A DNA stretch of 64,000 bases from Betaproteobacteria bacterium Ga0077532. Lineage in GTDB: Bacteria; Pseudomonadota; Gammaproteobacteria; Burkholderiales; Ga0077523. The notes beneath the pieces were generated by a model. It worked only from the letters and a program-made list of their open reading frames with translations. It did no database searches and had not been told where the DNA came from. Positions 47,201 to 55,665 of the stretch are shown here, piece after piece. Each line of letters opens with the position of its first letter. The first letter of the stretch is position 1. Location: positions 1-64,000 of the forward strand of contig LNEE01000035.1 in NCBI GenBank assembly GCA_001464895.1, read 5' to 3'. A program made the translations under genes and the position numbers.

Positions 47201-47765
47201 CCATCACAGCGGCTCTCGCCTCCTCGCGTTGCTGAACGACCTCCTGGATCTCTCGAAGCTCGAGGCGGGCAAGATGACCTACGAGTTCGCGCGGCACCGT
47301 CTGTCGGACATCGCGGCCCTGGTCGTCGGCGAGCTGTCCGCCCTCGCGCGGGAACGGGATGTCGTCGTGGAGATCGAGGAGCCCGGCGACCCCGTCTACG
47401 CGTGGTGCGATCAGGCACGCATCGTCCAGGTCGTGCGCAATCTCCTGTCGAATGCCCTGAAGTTCTCGGCCAACGGACGTCGGGTACGCCTGGTGATCGA
47501 TGCAGTCCCGGCCTCCGACGCCACCCCGGCCCAGGCCCGCATCGCGGTCATCGATCAGGGCGTCGGCATCCCCGCGGGCGAGCTGGAAGCGGTGTTCGAC
47601 AAGTTCGTCCAGAGCAGCAAGACGAAGAGCGGCGCCGGCGGCACGGGTCTGGGCCTCGCGATCTGCCGCGAGATCACGCAACAGCATCGTGGCCGGCTGT
47701 GGGCGGAGAACAATCCCGAAGGCGGGGCGGTGTTCACGTTGCTGTTGCCGGTGGAGGCGGGGTAG
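44253..47765 (+). CDS. Large multi-sensor histidine kinase
   Basis: Membrane sensor kinase of 1170 residues. In order: a transmembrane helix near residues 35-57, an extracytoplasmic CHASE-like region (about 58-320), a second helix (about 325-345), a GAF-like domain (about 360-530), three PAS domains (starting near 545, 665 and 785), a coiled coil, the phosphoacceptor domain (FLANMSHELRTPMHAILSFS) and an ATPase domain (NLLSNALKFS, IDQGVGIP, GGTGLGLAIC). There is no receiver domain and no adjacent response regulator, so the partner is elsewhere. GTG 44253 gives the full length; ATG 44304 is an alternative. Confidence 0.87.
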   Translation: METNGEPDLDHAVSERSMKHTGASDVHGWPMPMRLAPVVVLVLSLAITAAFWVFSLIESDRATERRFAAIANELVADFDRRLAAAERQAVAVAGFVDAKVMAGAGPGAALALRVPHGDLARHVSEQRAALPGYRVWPSAARAVHYPVVRADVDDPGVSPGYDLADDPARLDAIDRAIQTRKPAFTVVVASPAEASGSAAEPPAAEPRVVVVTAVPRADRGPRVSRSDGAGALGVVAVSFPVARLGREMVADTMGVALALTARPSGADPVTVDTHPGQRRAPHIPPTRRTLQHGGVDFEVRVEALPTFSDRLGGADLRIPFAGIALTFALYALVEWLSRRDSAVRSRQADELALSRERSHLQSQISLALVTGLPFEDVVAIALRGAESFVPRCRAMWSTVDDVGNRQERVHGGSWGASADGRAEGGTDLSSAPGYLDLLRANRLVVVATVQDDPLVAGVRECMLAAGVRAFVDVPVHQGGGLRGSLRVDVDQPTEWTSEQLRVLREIGDTIAIALEFSQARATRDAAFAQEAASRHFLDAVLDALPHPVFVKDAGHRILKINREGARWLGLPKEAVEGRTDAELVGEATASVAITEDTQALASPGVLFRTLIKGRLPHAPGEVLVSKTAVDLGGGRLHLIGMSMPVDDLRAAQRRAEESERFLTMMLDALPVAIVTKDEAGRWLLVNEAYLAVIGMRREDVLGRTDIDVFGPEAGAVYRAQDLDILQSGVPLSVEEPYRLASGGEGWRLRTKQRVIDPAGHRLLLAVGVDVTARREAQAASERYRTFLDAVLQAIPVAVSVKDAEHRWVIVNDAVETLHGREKGAYIGRAVTEILSPELAAQVIAEDDIVLSTDKPVIREWHVPSPSGSPRWLLTRKIATRLNDGSAYIIAVDLDVTESRAAQELLRRHRDDLEQQVRERTAELLEAKNAAENANRAKSEFLANMSHELRTPMHAILSFSQLGLERLATGRIDADRTRLYLDRIHHSGSRLLALLNDLLDLSKLEAGKMTYEFARHRLSDIAALVVGELSALARERDVVVEIEEPGDPVYAWCDQARIVQVVRNLLSNALKFSANGRRVRLVIDAVPASDATPAQARIAVIDQGVGIPAGELEAVFDKFVQSSKTKSGAGGTGLGLAICREITQQHRGRLWAENNPEGGAVFTLLLPVEAG

Positions 47766-48290
47766 GGGCCGGTGGATGTCGGGAAGCGTTTCGACCGGAA
47801 CGATCGCTTTCGCGGCCATGGGCCGCCTCTCGGGCCGGTGGCCCGCGGCGGCTTGGCCGCAGGGCGTACCAACAAGGGGAGGACCCCTTGTATATCCCCC
47901 TGTGACTCAGCCGCGCGCCATGGGTGTGGGTTCTGTAGGAGGGGCCCATGGCCCTGAAAGCGGTGGATGCAAGGAAGCGCTTCGACCGGAACCAACGCTT
48001 TCGCGGCCATGGGCCGCTCCTACAACAGCCTGACCCCTTCCCGCAGCGGGTGGCGCACCACGGCCCTTGTAGGAGGGGGCCATGCCCCCGAAAGCGGTGG
48101 ATGCAAGGAAGCGCCTCGACCGGAACGATCGCTTTCGCGGCCATGGGCCGCTCCTACAGAAAGCGTGGTCATGTCCGGGGTCGGTGGTGCGCCACGGGGG
48201 GATGTACAAGGGGCCCTCCCCTTGTTGGTACGCCCTGCGGCCCATGCCCCCGAAAGCGGTTGATGCAAGGAAACGCTTCGACCGGATCAC
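47766..48290. repeat. REPIN-like array (two full, two partial units)
   Basis: Full units lie at 47934-48024 and 48068-48158, each with arms TGTAGGAG...CTCCTACA and a spacer containing GGAAGCGC(T/C)TCGACCGGAAC. A right half stands at about 47771-47830 and a left half at 48238-48290. The left half runs into the end of the neighbouring GTPase gene, whose stop codon (48287-48289) lies in repeat sequence. The array separates the sensor kinase and the GTPase, which converge on it. Confidence 0.85.
47862..48235. repeat. 39-bp inverted repeats enclosing the REPIN array
   Basis: A second repeat family: GGGCGTACCAACAAGGGGAG... at 47862-47900 and its near-perfect reverse complement at 48197-48235. Together they bracket both full REPIN-like units in a block of 374 bp. 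Within each copy, CAAGGGG and CCCCTTG can pair, giving a local hairpin. The nested arrangement suggests either a composite mobile block or inversion and duplication by recombination. Confidence 0.75.
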
Positions 48291-49516
48291 TCGTCCTCGG
48301 CGACTTCCTCTCCCTCGTCCCACCCCGGAAACGGATCCGCCAATCGCGCCCATGCCGCCGGCCCGCCTGCCATCTCTGCATCGGTGAGGAGACACGCGTC
48401 GAGGCTCGCCCGCAGCGCGGCCTCGTCGAGGTCGATCCCGATCAGCACCAGCTCCTGGCGGCGGTCGCCCCACGGCTCGGCCCAATGCTCCTCGATGTAG
48501 GCGAGCGTCTCCGCGTCGTCCGGCCAATCGGGCCGCGGCACCGCGGCCCACCACGTGGCGCCGGGGCCGTGTCGGGCGGCGGCGCCTGCCTGCGACCATG
48601 CGCCGCTGAAGGCGGGGCGCGTCGCCAGCCAGAAGCTGCCCTTGGAGCGAAGCACGCCCGGCCATTCGCGCTGCACGAGGTCCCAGAAGCGCGTGGGATC
48701 GAACGGGCGGCGCGCGCGGTACACGAAGCTCCCGATGCCGAACACCTCGGTCTCGGGCGCGTGCTCGCCGCGCATCACGGCAAGCCATCCCGGCGCCGAC
48801 GCCGCGGCATCGAAATCGAAGCGCCCCGTGTCGAGGATCTCGTGCAGCGGCACCTCCCCGAAACGGCTGCGGACGATGTGGGCCCGCGGGTTCAGGCTGC
48901 GGAGGATGTCGGTGACCTGGGCCAGCGCGTCGGGCGAAACGAGGTCTGTCTTGTTGACCACGATCACGTCGGCGAACTCCACCTGGTCCACGAGCAGTTC
49001 GACGACGGCCCGGGTGTCGTCCTCGCCGAGGCTCTCGCCGCGGTCCTCCAGGAGATCTTCCGACTGGTAGTTGCGCAGGAACTCGCACGCGTCGACCACC
49101 GTGACCATCGTGTCGAGGCGCGCGAGGTCCGACAGGCTCGTGCCGTCGGCGTCCTCGAAGGTGAAGGTCTCGGCCACCGGCAGCGGTTCGGAGATTCCCG
49201 TGGATTCGATGAGCAGGGTGTCGAACCGACCTTCGCGCGCGAGCTTCGCCACCTCGACGAGCAGGTCCTCGCGCAGCGTGCAGCAGATGCAGCCGTTCGA
49301 GAACTCCACCAGTCGCTCCTCGGTGCGCGACAGGCCCGCGGCCCCCTCGCGGACGAGGCGCGCGTCGATGTTCACTTCGGACATGTCGTTCACGATCACC
49401 GCCACGCGCCGGCCTTCCCGATTGGCGAGCACGTGGTTCAGCAGCGACGTCTTGCCGGCGCCGAGGAACCCGCTGAGGACGGTGACCGGCAGACGCTTGT
49501 CGGATGCGTCAGCCAC
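48287..49516 (-). CDS. COG0523 (CobW/ZigA-like) G3E GTPase metallochaperone
   Basis: GTPase of 409 residues of the G3E family. Walker A is [12 protein letters not shown], the metal-binding CxCC motif is GCICCTL, the switch/Mg segment is IESTGISEP and the G4 motif is NKTD. A C-terminal CobW_C domain follows. COG0523 members deliver zinc or other metals to client enzymes. GTG 49516 overlaps the end of the SOD gene by 8 bp; ATG 49570 is possible but would lie deeper inside it. Coupling to a metal-requiring superoxide dismutase suggests that SOD or its metal supply is the client (inference). Confidence 0.87.
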   Translation of the reverse strand: MADASDKRLPVTVLSGFLGAGKTSLLNHVLANREGRRVAVIVNDMSEVNIDARLVREGAAGLSRTEERLVEFSNGCICCTLREDLLVEVAKLAREGRFDTLLIESTGISEPLPVAETFTFEDADGTSLSDLARLDTMVTVVDACEFLRNYQSEDLLEDRGESLGEDDTRAVVELLVDQVEFADVIVVNKTDLVSPDALAQVTDILRSLNPRAHIVRSRFGEVPLHEILDTGRFDFDAAASAPGWLAVMRGEHAPETEVFGIGSFVYRARRPFDPTRFWDLVQREWPGVLRSKGSFWLATRPAFSGAWSQAGAAARHGPGATWWAAVPRPDWPDDAETLAYIEEHWAEPWGDRRQELVLIGIDLDEAALRASLDACLLTDAEMAGGPAAWARLADPFPGWDEGEEVAEDE

Positions 49517-50201
49517 GACCGAGGTTGTCCTCGGCGAAGCCCCAGTCGACGAGGCGGTCGAGAACGGCATTCACGTAGTCGGCGCGGCGGTTCTGGTAGT
49601 CGATGTAGTACGCGTGCTCCCAGACGTCGATGGTCAGCAGCGGCGTCATGCCCTGGGTGAGCGGCGTCTCCGCGTTACCCGTCTTGACGATCTTCAGTGT
49701 CCCGCCGGCATTCACGAGCCAACCCCAGCCGCTGCCGAACTGCGAGACGGTGACCTGCGCGAACTCCTTCCGGAACGCTTCGAAGCTGCCGAACGAGGCA
49801 TCGATCGCCTGCGCCAGCGCCGCGCCGGGCTTGCCGCCACCGCCGGGCCGCAGGCTTTTCCAGTAGAACGTGTGGTTCCACACCTGGGCGGCGTTGTTGA
49901 AGATCGCGCCCTGGTCGGCCTTGCCCGCCGTGGCACGCACGATCTCTTCGAGCGACGCATCGGCGAGCGGCGTGCCCGTCACCAGGCGATTGAGGTTGTC
50001 GACGTAACCCTTGTGATGCTTGCCGTAGTGGAAGCCGATGGTCTGCGCCGAGATCACCGGGTCCAGCGCGTTCTCGGCCCAGGGCAGCGCCTGCAGGACG
50101 TGCGCCGCGGCGCGCGCGTGGAGCGGCACGACGGCGGCGGCGACACCGACGCAAGCCAGTTGCAGGAAGCGGCGGCGGTCGGGGGGGATGATGGTGTGCA
50201 T
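49509..50201 (-). CDS. Tat-exported Fe/Mn superoxide dismutase
   Basis: Dismutates superoxide. The protein is 230 residues with a twin-arginine leader ([19 protein letters not shown]...ARA), so the enzyme is periplasmic, unlike the usual cytosolic SodB. The four metal ligands are H58 (GFHYGKHH), H110 (VWNHTFYW), D192 and H196 (DVWEHAYY). Sequence style is closer to iron SODs ([11 protein letters not shown]). It is co-translated with a COG0523 GTPase downstream. GAAGGAG is well placed before the ATG. Confidence 0.92.
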   Translation of the reverse strand: MHTIIPPDRRRFLQLACVGVAAAVVPLHARAAAHVLQALPWAENALDPVISAQTIGFHYGKHHKGYVDNLNRLVTGTPLADASLEEIVRATAGKADQGAIFNNAAQVWNHTFYWKSLRPGGGGKPGAALAQAIDASFGSFEAFRKEFAQVTVSQFGSGWGWLVNAGGTLKIVKTGNAETPLTQGMTPLLTIDVWEHAYYIDYQNRRADYVNAVLDRLVDWGFAEDNLGRG

Positions 50202-50346
50202 GCGGATCTCCTTCGGCGGTTCGGCATTCGATACGACGGATGTCGAAGTCTACCGATGATGTCGCCGTGCGGGCGGCGTGAATTAGAATCCGGCTGCGTT
50301 CGGCGGGCCACTCGGTCCGCTGTTCTTTTTCTGGGGGGAGCAGGCA

Positions 50347-51096
50347 ATGAACAAGCTCGACATGACGGGCCGCTCGGCCATCGTGACCGGTGGGGCCTCG
50401 GGGATCGGCCTCGCGATCGTGCAGCGGCTCGCAGCGTCCGGCGCCAATGTCGCCATCTGGGACATGAACGAGGCGACCCTCGCGGCCGCCGCCAAGACGG
50501 TCTCCGGTGTGAAAGTCCACACCGTGAAGGTCGACGTGACGAAGCCGGACCAGGTGGAGGCCGCCTTCGCATCGAGCGTGCAGGCCTTCGGCAAGATCGA
50601 CGCGATGGTGAACAGCGCGGGCGTCGCAGGCAAGAACGCCACGATGGCCGACTACCCGCAGGACGAATGGGTCCGCGTGTTCGACATCAACGTGCATGGC
50701 GTCTTCTACTGCTGCCAGCAGGCGGCCCGGCACATGGCCCCCAACGGTTATGGCCGCATCGTCAACATCGCCTCCGTCGCCGGCAAGGAAGGCAATCCGA
50801 ATGCCTCCGCCTACAGCGCCTCGAAGGCGGCGGTGATCGGCCTCACGAAATCGCTCGGCAAGGAACTCGCGAAGAACGGCGTCACCGTGAACTGCGTGAC
50901 GCCCGCCGCCGTGAAGACGGCCATCTTCGACCAGGTCGAGCAGTACCACATCGACTTCATGCTCTCGAAGATCCCCATGGCGCGCTTCGGCCTCGTGGAA
51001 GAGATCGCCGCGATGGTGAGCTGGCTGTGCACGGAGGATTGCTCGTTCAGCACGGGGGCCACGTTCGACCTCTCGGGTGGGCGTGCGACGTATTGA
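50347..51096 (+). CDS. Short-chain dehydrogenase/reductase (FabG-like)
   Basis: NAD(P)-dependent oxidoreductase of 249 residues. Cofactor motif TGGASGIG (residues 15-22), structural NSAG, catalytic serine in VNIASVAG and the YSASK pair. The C-terminus ends FDLSGGRATY, as in many sugar- or hydroxyacid dehydrogenases. The GGGGGAG ribosome site is strong. Downstream Ldh-family, EamA and RraA-like genes suggest a sugar-acid or hydroxyacid catabolic set; a REPIN-like element separates them. The substrate is not known. Confidence 0.87.
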   Translation: MNKLDMTGRSAIVTGGASGIGLAIVQRLAASGANVAIWDMNEATLAAAAKTVSGVKVHTVKVDVTKPDQVEAAFASSVQAFGKIDAMVNSAGVAGKNATMADYPQDEWVRVFDINVHGVFYCCQQAARHMAPNGYGRIVNIASVAGKEGNPNASAYSASKAAVIGLTKSLGKELAKNGVTVNCVTPAAVKTAIFDQVEQYHIDFMLSKIPMARFGLVEEIAAMVSWLCTEDCSFSTGATFDLSGGRATY

Positions 51097-51116
51097 TTCG
51101 CCCCAGGCGACGCTTT

Positions 51117-51228
51117 TGTAGGAGGGGCCCATGGCCCCGAAAGCGGTGGATGCTGTGAGAGCGTTTCAACCGGAACAATCGCTTTCGCGGGCATGGCCCG
51201 CTCCTACAGGGCCATGGCCCCCTCCTAC
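51117..51228. repeat. REPIN-like element with an extra half arm
   Basis: A full unit at 51117-51208 (arms TGTAGGAGGGGCCC... and ...GGCCCGCTCCTACA, spacer with GCGTTTCAACCGGAAC) is followed at 51209-51228 by an additional GGGCCATGGCCCCCTCCTAC half. Same family as the 8.3, 11.6 and 47.9-48.2 kb copies. It lies between the SDR and Ldh-family genes. Confidence 0.85.
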
Positions 51229-51278
51229 CGGGTCGCCTGCATCTCACCCGAACCGAACCTGACCCCACACCTCCCACC

Positions 51279-52337
51279 ATGTCCCCACGTTTCGACGCCG
51301 CCGCGCTCACCGCCTTCGCCACCGGACTCCTCGACGCCGCCGGCATGGAGCACGAGAAATCGGTCGTGATCGCCGAGGTGCTCGTCGAGGCGGACCTCAT
51401 GGGGCACGACACGCACGGGCTCAATCTGCTCGGCCCCTATCTCGCCGACATCGGCAAGGGCACGATGGCCGTGCGTGGTGAACCGCGCGTGGTGTCCGAC
51501 TATCCCGCCGCGATCACGTGGGACGGCAGCCGGCTTCCGGGGACGTGGCTGGTGCGGAAGGCCATCGATGTCGCCGTGCCGCGCGCGAAGCAGTACGGGA
51601 CCTGCACGGTGTCGATCGGGCGCAGCCATCACATCGCCTGTCTCGCCGCCTATCTGAAGCGCGTCACCGACCAGGGCATGGTGATCCTGCTCATGACCTC
51701 GGCGCCGGAGAACCAATCCGTCGCGCCGCACGGTGGGCGCGCCGGGGCGATCACGCCCGACCCCATCGCAGCCGGTTGGCCCACCACCGGTGATCCGGTG
51801 CTCATCGACGTCTCGATGTCGATCACCACGAACGGCATGGTGGGGCGCCTCGCGAAGGAAGGCGGGCGCCTCCCGGGGCGCTGGCTCGTCGACGCCGCGG
51901 GCACGCCCACCGACGATCCGACCGTGATGTCCGGCGAGGTCAAGGGTGCGCTGCTGCCGATGGGGGGCATCGAGTACGGCCACAAGGGCTACGCGCTGGC
52001 CCTCATGGTCGAGGCCCTCACGCAGGGGCTGTCGGGCCACGGCCGCGCCGACCCGATCGAGGGGTGGACCGGCGAGGTGTTCCTGCAGATCCTGGCGCCC
52101 GAACTCTTTGCCGGGCGCGAGGCTTTCATCCGGCAATCGGGCTGGGTCGCGGACTACTGCCGCGCGGTGCCGCCGCGGCCGGGCGTCGAGCGGGTGCGCC
52201 TTCCGGGCGAGGCGGGTCTGCGGCGGCGAGGGCAGGCGCTCGCGGAGGGCGTCCCGCTGCATCCGGGGATCATGCCGCAGCTCCTGCCCTGGGCCGAGAA
52301 GCTCGGTGTCGTCGCCCCCGGGGCATTGCCCCCGTGA
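51279..52337 (+). CDS. Malate/L-lactate dehydrogenase-family oxidoreductase (Ldh_2)
   Basis: NAD(P)-dependent dehydrogenase of the malate/lactate/ureidoglycolate group, which is unrelated to classical lactate dehydrogenase. The 352 residues show the family signatures EADLMGHDTHGLNLL, with the catalytic histidine, IGRSHHIACLAAYL and the late MGGIEYGHKGYALALMVEAL. The substrate is a 2-hydroxy or 2-oxo acid, not further defined. The last 4 bp overlap the GTG of the EamA transporter gene (GTGA), so the two are coupled. Confidence 0.87.
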   Translation: MSPRFDAAALTAFATGLLDAAGMEHEKSVVIAEVLVEADLMGHDTHGLNLLGPYLADIGKGTMAVRGEPRVVSDYPAAITWDGSRLPGTWLVRKAIDVAVPRAKQYGTCTVSIGRSHHIACLAAYLKRVTDQGMVILLMTSAPENQSVAPHGGRAGAITPDPIAAGWPTTGDPVLIDVSMSITTNGMVGRLAKEGGRLPGRWLVDAAGTPTDDPTVMSGEVKGALLPMGGIEYGHKGYALALMVEALTQGLSGHGRADPIEGWTGEVFLQILAPELFAGREAFIRQSGWVADYCRAVPPRPGVERVRLPGEAGLRRRGQALAEGVPLHPGIMPQLLPWAEKLGVVAPGALPP

Positions 52338-53248
52338 CCGGCGCCGCCATGGGCGCGCATCGGCGGGGCATCCTGCTGATGATCGGGGCGACGTTCTGCT
52401 GGGGCAGTGCCGGCGTGCTCGTGCGCAGCCAGGGCGTCACCGATCCGTGGGAGATCACGTTCTGGCGCTCGTTCTTCATGGCGATCTTTCTCTTCGGCGT
52501 GCTTGCCGTGCAGTACCGCGGCAACGTGTGGCATCGCATCACCGCCACCGGAGTGGGCGGGCTCGTGTCCGCGTGCCTGTGGTCGGTGATGTACGTGTGC
52601 TTCATCGTTGCGCTGTCGCGCACGACCGTCGCGAACACGCTGGTGGTGTGCAGCATCTCGCCCTTCATGGCGGCGCTCTTCGGCCGCATCTTCCTGGGGG
52701 AACGCGTGCCCGTGCGCACCTGGGTCGCCATGGCCGCGGCCATCGCGGGCATCGTCCTCATGTTCGTCGAGAGCCTCGGCACCGAGGGCGCGTCGGGGAC
52801 GTTGATCGCGTTGGTGATCCCCGTCGCGTTCGGTGTGAACGTGGTGCTCAACCGGAAGATGCACGCGGCCGTCGACATGGTCCCCACGGTGCTCGTCTCC
52901 GGCGTGATCTCGGCGGCACTGGTGCTGCCGTTCGCGCTGCCCTTCGACGTGCGCGGGGCCGACCTCCCGAATCTCGTCGCGCTCGGCGTGGTGCAGCTCG
53001 GTGTGGGGTGCATGCTGATGGTCGTGGCGGCGCGGGTGCTCTCGGCGGCCGAGATCGGATTGCTCGCCGAACTGGAGACCGTGATCGGCGTCGCGTCCAC
53101 CTGGTTCTTCGTGGGCGAGGTGCCGAGCCGCATGGCGCTGATCGGCGGCACGGTCGTGATTGCCGCCCTCGCGATCAACACCCTCGTGGGCATGCGCGCG
53201 CCCCGCGCTACGCCCATCACTGCTAGGAGCCTGTCGGACTTGGGATGA
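52334..53248 (+). CDS. EamA/DMT-family transporter
   Basis: Drug/metabolite transporter superfamily protein of 304 residues with ten predicted helices in two EamA repeats (first near FCWGSAGVLVRSQG, second near ALVIPVAFGVNVVLNRKMHA; the end motif is FFVGEVPSRMALIGGTVVI). The substrate is unknown. The C-terminal residues SLSDLG and the stop codon are encoded by the left end of a MITE-like element at 53226, so the original C-terminus was different. GTG 52334 couples it to the Ldh gene; ATG 52349 is the alternative. Confidence 0.85.
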   Translation: MTGAAMGAHRRGILLMIGATFCWGSAGVLVRSQGVTDPWEITFWRSFFMAIFLFGVLAVQYRGNVWHRITATGVGGLVSACLWSVMYVCFIVALSRTTVANTLVVCSISPFMAALFGRIFLGERVPVRTWVAMAAAIAGIVLMFVESLGTEGASGTLIALVIPVAFGVNVVLNRKMHAAVDMVPTVLVSGVISAALVLPFALPFDVRGADLPNLVALGVVQLGVGCMLMVVAARVLSAAEIGLLAELETVIGVASTWFFVGEVPSRMALIGGTVVIAALAINTLVGMRAPRATPITARSLSDLG

Positions 53249-53387
53249 TTCGGCTGCAACGGTGGGAGAGCGGTCCATATCTCGCCGCTTTCTCCTCACG
53301 TATTCCCGATACGTTCGTCGAAATCGCCAGAATCTGTCCTCGCTCTCCCACCGTTTCGCTATCGACCACCCAAGCCCGACAGGCTCC
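53226..53387. mobile_element. MITE-like element between EamA and RraA-like genes
   Basis: A 162-bp element with nested terminal inverted repeats. The outer 19 bp (GGAGCCTGTCGG.CTTGGG) match with one mismatch, 13 bp in the middle diverge at equal length, and an inner 15-bp block (AACGGTGGGAGAGCG) matches exactly. No coding capacity. It supplies the stop codon of the upstream gene and ends 1-2 bases before the GGAGG ribosome site of the next. It is unrelated in sequence to the MITE at 33284. No clear target duplication. Confidence 0.85.
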
Positions 53388-53401
53388 CGGAGGATGACCC
53401 C

Positions 53402-54061
53402 ATGACCCCCGATCCCGCCGATCTCACCCAACGTCTCGAAGCCTGCTACGCCGCCGCGGTGCACGATGTCCTGCGCGGCATGGGCCACGGCAACTGCGTG
53501 CTGCCGGCCGGCATCCGCGCGCTGGATCCGTCGCGCCGCCTTGCCGGAGAGATCTGGACGGTGAGCGGCCACGTGGACAACACGCGCGACCCCCACGACA
53601 CGCTGCTCGCGTGGACCGGGCTGTTGTCGAAGGCGCCCGCCGGGAAGGTGGTGGTCTGCCAGCCGAACACCCACGAGATCGCCCTCATGGGCGAACTCTC
53701 CGCCGAGACGCTGCACTTCCGGGGCGTGCGCGGCTATGTCGTGGATGGCGGATGCCGCGACACCGACGTCATCCTGAACCTTGGGTTTCCCGTGTACTGC
53801 AGCTTCCACACGCCGAAGGACATCGTGGGCCGCTGGGTGCCCGACCGCTTCGGCGAACCCGTGACGATCGGCGGCGTGACCGTCTCGACCGGCGACTGGC
53901 TGCTGGCCGATCGCGACGGCGTCGTGATCATCCCCGGCGCGATCGCGGCCGAGGTCGTGCAGAAGACGGAAGAGGTGCAGTTGCAGGAGAACCGCGTCCG
54001 CACGGCAATCCTGTCGGGGATGGACCCGCAGGAGGCGTATGTGAAGTTCGGGAAGTTCTGA
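53402..54061 (+). CDS. RraA-like / HMG aldolase-family protein
   Basis: Protein of 219 residues in the RraA/4-hydroxy-4-methyl-2-oxoglutarate aldolase family. Family stretches: AAVHDVLRGMG, GELSAETLHFRGVRGYVVDGGCRDTDVI with the catalytic/metal Asp and Arg, and LADRDGVVIIPG. Members are either class II aldolases/oxaloacetate decarboxylases or RNase E regulators. Context with a hydroxyacid dehydrogenase and transporter favours the aldolase. The ribosome site GGAGG (53389-53393) adjoins the MITE. Confidence 0.85.
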   Translation: MTPDPADLTQRLEACYAAAVHDVLRGMGHGNCVLPAGIRALDPSRRLAGEIWTVSGHVDNTRDPHDTLLAWTGLLSKAPAGKVVVCQPNTHEIALMGELSAETLHFRGVRGYVVDGGCRDTDVILNLGFPVYCSFHTPKDIVGRWVPDRFGEPVTIGGVTVSTGDWLLADRDGVVIIPGAIAAEVVQKTEEVQLQENRVRTAILSGMDPQEAYVKFGKF

Positions 54062-54079
54062 CCCGATCGATACCGCCTG

Positions 54080-55294
54080 TCACCGCCGCTCGCGGTTCCT
54101 CTTCACCGCCCGCTCCTCGGCGTCGCTCTCGCGACCGAGGTCCCGGAGCAGCTTGCGTTCGCGCTCTATCTCGTAGCGGGTCTCGCGGTCCCGCAGTTCC
54201 TTCAACCGCTGTTCCTGCAGTTGCGTCGCCCGGTCCTTCGGCGCCGAGTCGTCCTGCGGCTTGGCCGATGGCTGACCGGTTTCCGGGATGCCGCGCGGAC
54301 CTGCGACGGCCCGGCCGTCCCGCGGGCGTGCGGGGGGAGGCGTCGACGCCGACGGCTTGTCCGCGATCGGTGGTGCAGGAGGCGCCGGTGGTGCGGCCGG
54401 GAGCGGCTCCACCGCTGTGGCGCCGATGCCCGTCGACGGCAGGCCGGGCACGCCGCCACCGCCGCCACCCGGAAGAATCGGCGGCGGCACGATCGGCAGC
54501 GGGATGTCGGGCACGCCGATCGCGGAGCCGCCGGCGGCGTCGGTCCCCGGCACACTGTCGGGGCGGGGCGCGCTGCGCCGCAGGTTCAGCTTCTCCTCCA
54601 GTTGGTCGAGCACCTTCTGGTGCCGGCCATCCAGCAGCTTCTCGTTGATCGAGCCCTTGAAGAAATTCGGGACGCGGTCGAGCAGGGTCGGCTTGCTGCT
54701 CTTGCCGAACGGTGCGAAGCCGGCCCGATCGCGGTCGACCACGTCGACCGTCCCCTCCGGCGTCTCGATGAAGATCGAGCCCTCGTTCACGCGATCGTAG
54801 GTGCCGGGGATGCCGACGTCGCTGCCGACGGGGATGAAGTACGGTTCGTGGTCGGTGCCGCGGACGCCGATGGTGGCGGTGAGGGTCTCGATGCGGTAAC
54901 TCTTCGGCGACAACCGCGGGATCCACCCGGTGAACGCGCGCAACGAGCCGACCAGGAGTTGCAGCACGCTGCGGTCCCCGGCGTCGCCCTTGGCGCGGAA
55001 CTCCTTCACGCGGACGCTGGAGTTCGATCGGACTGCCAGATAGCCGCCGTCCTCCATGTCGAGGTGGATCTCCCCCGACCGGCCGGTGACGACGGTCTCG
55101 GTGGCGAGGAGCGTGTCGCCCTTCACGGGCGTCCGGGTGCGCCTTGCGTCGTCGACGAAGCGGACGTCACCCACGATGAAGTCGACACGCCCGGCCACAG
55201 GAAGGGGCTCCGCGGCGTGCGCGCGCCAAGCGAGGGTGCACAGGATGAGGGCGAGTAGGGCGAGGGAGGTGGGGAGGGGGATGCGTCGCTGCAA
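54080..55294 (-). CDS. FecR-domain protein with proline-rich C-terminal region
   Basis: Exported protein of 404 residues: a signal (PTSLALLALILCTLAWRAHAA), a FecR domain (GDVRFVDDARRTRTPVKGDTLLATETVVTGRSGEIHLDM to IGVRGTDHEPYF), then a low-complexity stretch of prolines and glycines (about residues 265-335) and a charged, arginine-rich tail. In this form FecR is not a sigma regulator but a periplasmic or envelope protein. TTG 55294 has GGAG 7 bases upstream. It stands divergent from the two lipoprotein genes. Confidence 0.78.
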   Translation of the reverse strand: MQRRIPLPTSLALLALILCTLAWRAHAAEPLPVAGRVDFIVGDVRFVDDARRTRTPVKGDTLLATETVVTGRSGEIHLDMEDGGYLAVRSNSSVRVKEFRAKGDAGDRSVLQLLVGSLRAFTGWIPRLSPKSYRIETLTATIGVRGTDHEPYFIPVGSDVGIPGTYDRVNEGSIFIETPEGTVDVVDRDRAGFAPFGKSSKPTLLDRVPNFFKGSINEKLLDGRHQKVLDQLEEKLNLRRSAPRPDSVPGTDAAGGSAIGVPDIPLPIVPPPILPGGGGGGVPGLPSTGIGATAVEPLPAAPPAPPAPPIADKPSASTPPPARPRDGRAVAGPRGIPETGQPSAKPQDDSAPKDRATQLQEQRLKELRDRETRYEIERERKLLRDLGRESDAEERAVKRNRERR

Positions 55295-55665
55295 GAAAAA
55301 ACTCCGTATGCGCAGTTCGGTATTGCAGCGGTAAGACCCGGGAAGGGATGATGCGGCCGCGCGGGTCGAGGTCGGAGATGCGACGAGATCGCTTCCGAGC
55401 GGGCGATTCTGCCACGCACCACCGGAAAGACATGCGGTCGTGGTGGCGGGAATAGTGCCGCGTCACCGGGCATCGATTTCGCAAGTCACGGGAGGTCGAG
55501 GGACGTCGTGACAGGTCGAGGGTAGGTGCAGAGAGTTGCCGGCAGCGTGGCGTCCCGCGCCTTCAGGCCGATGTCTGCCATCTATGGTTTGCAGTGCCGG
55601 TGTCGTGCGCACCCGCCGTGTCGTCGGTTGCAGCGCACCGTTCATCCAATTCAGGAGACCCATCC
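55295..55665. other. Divergent intergenic region, no gene seen
   Basis: Separates the FecR gene (-) from the lipoprotein pair (+). A short direct repeat AGGTCGAGGG occurs twice near 55494-55525. No convincing promoter hexamers or terminators were found. Confidence 0.3.

Noticed and set aside
47766..48290. Possible CRISPR array or small genes reading through the repeats
   Set aside because: The pattern is facing palindromes with conserved spacers; open frames here merely translate the repeats.
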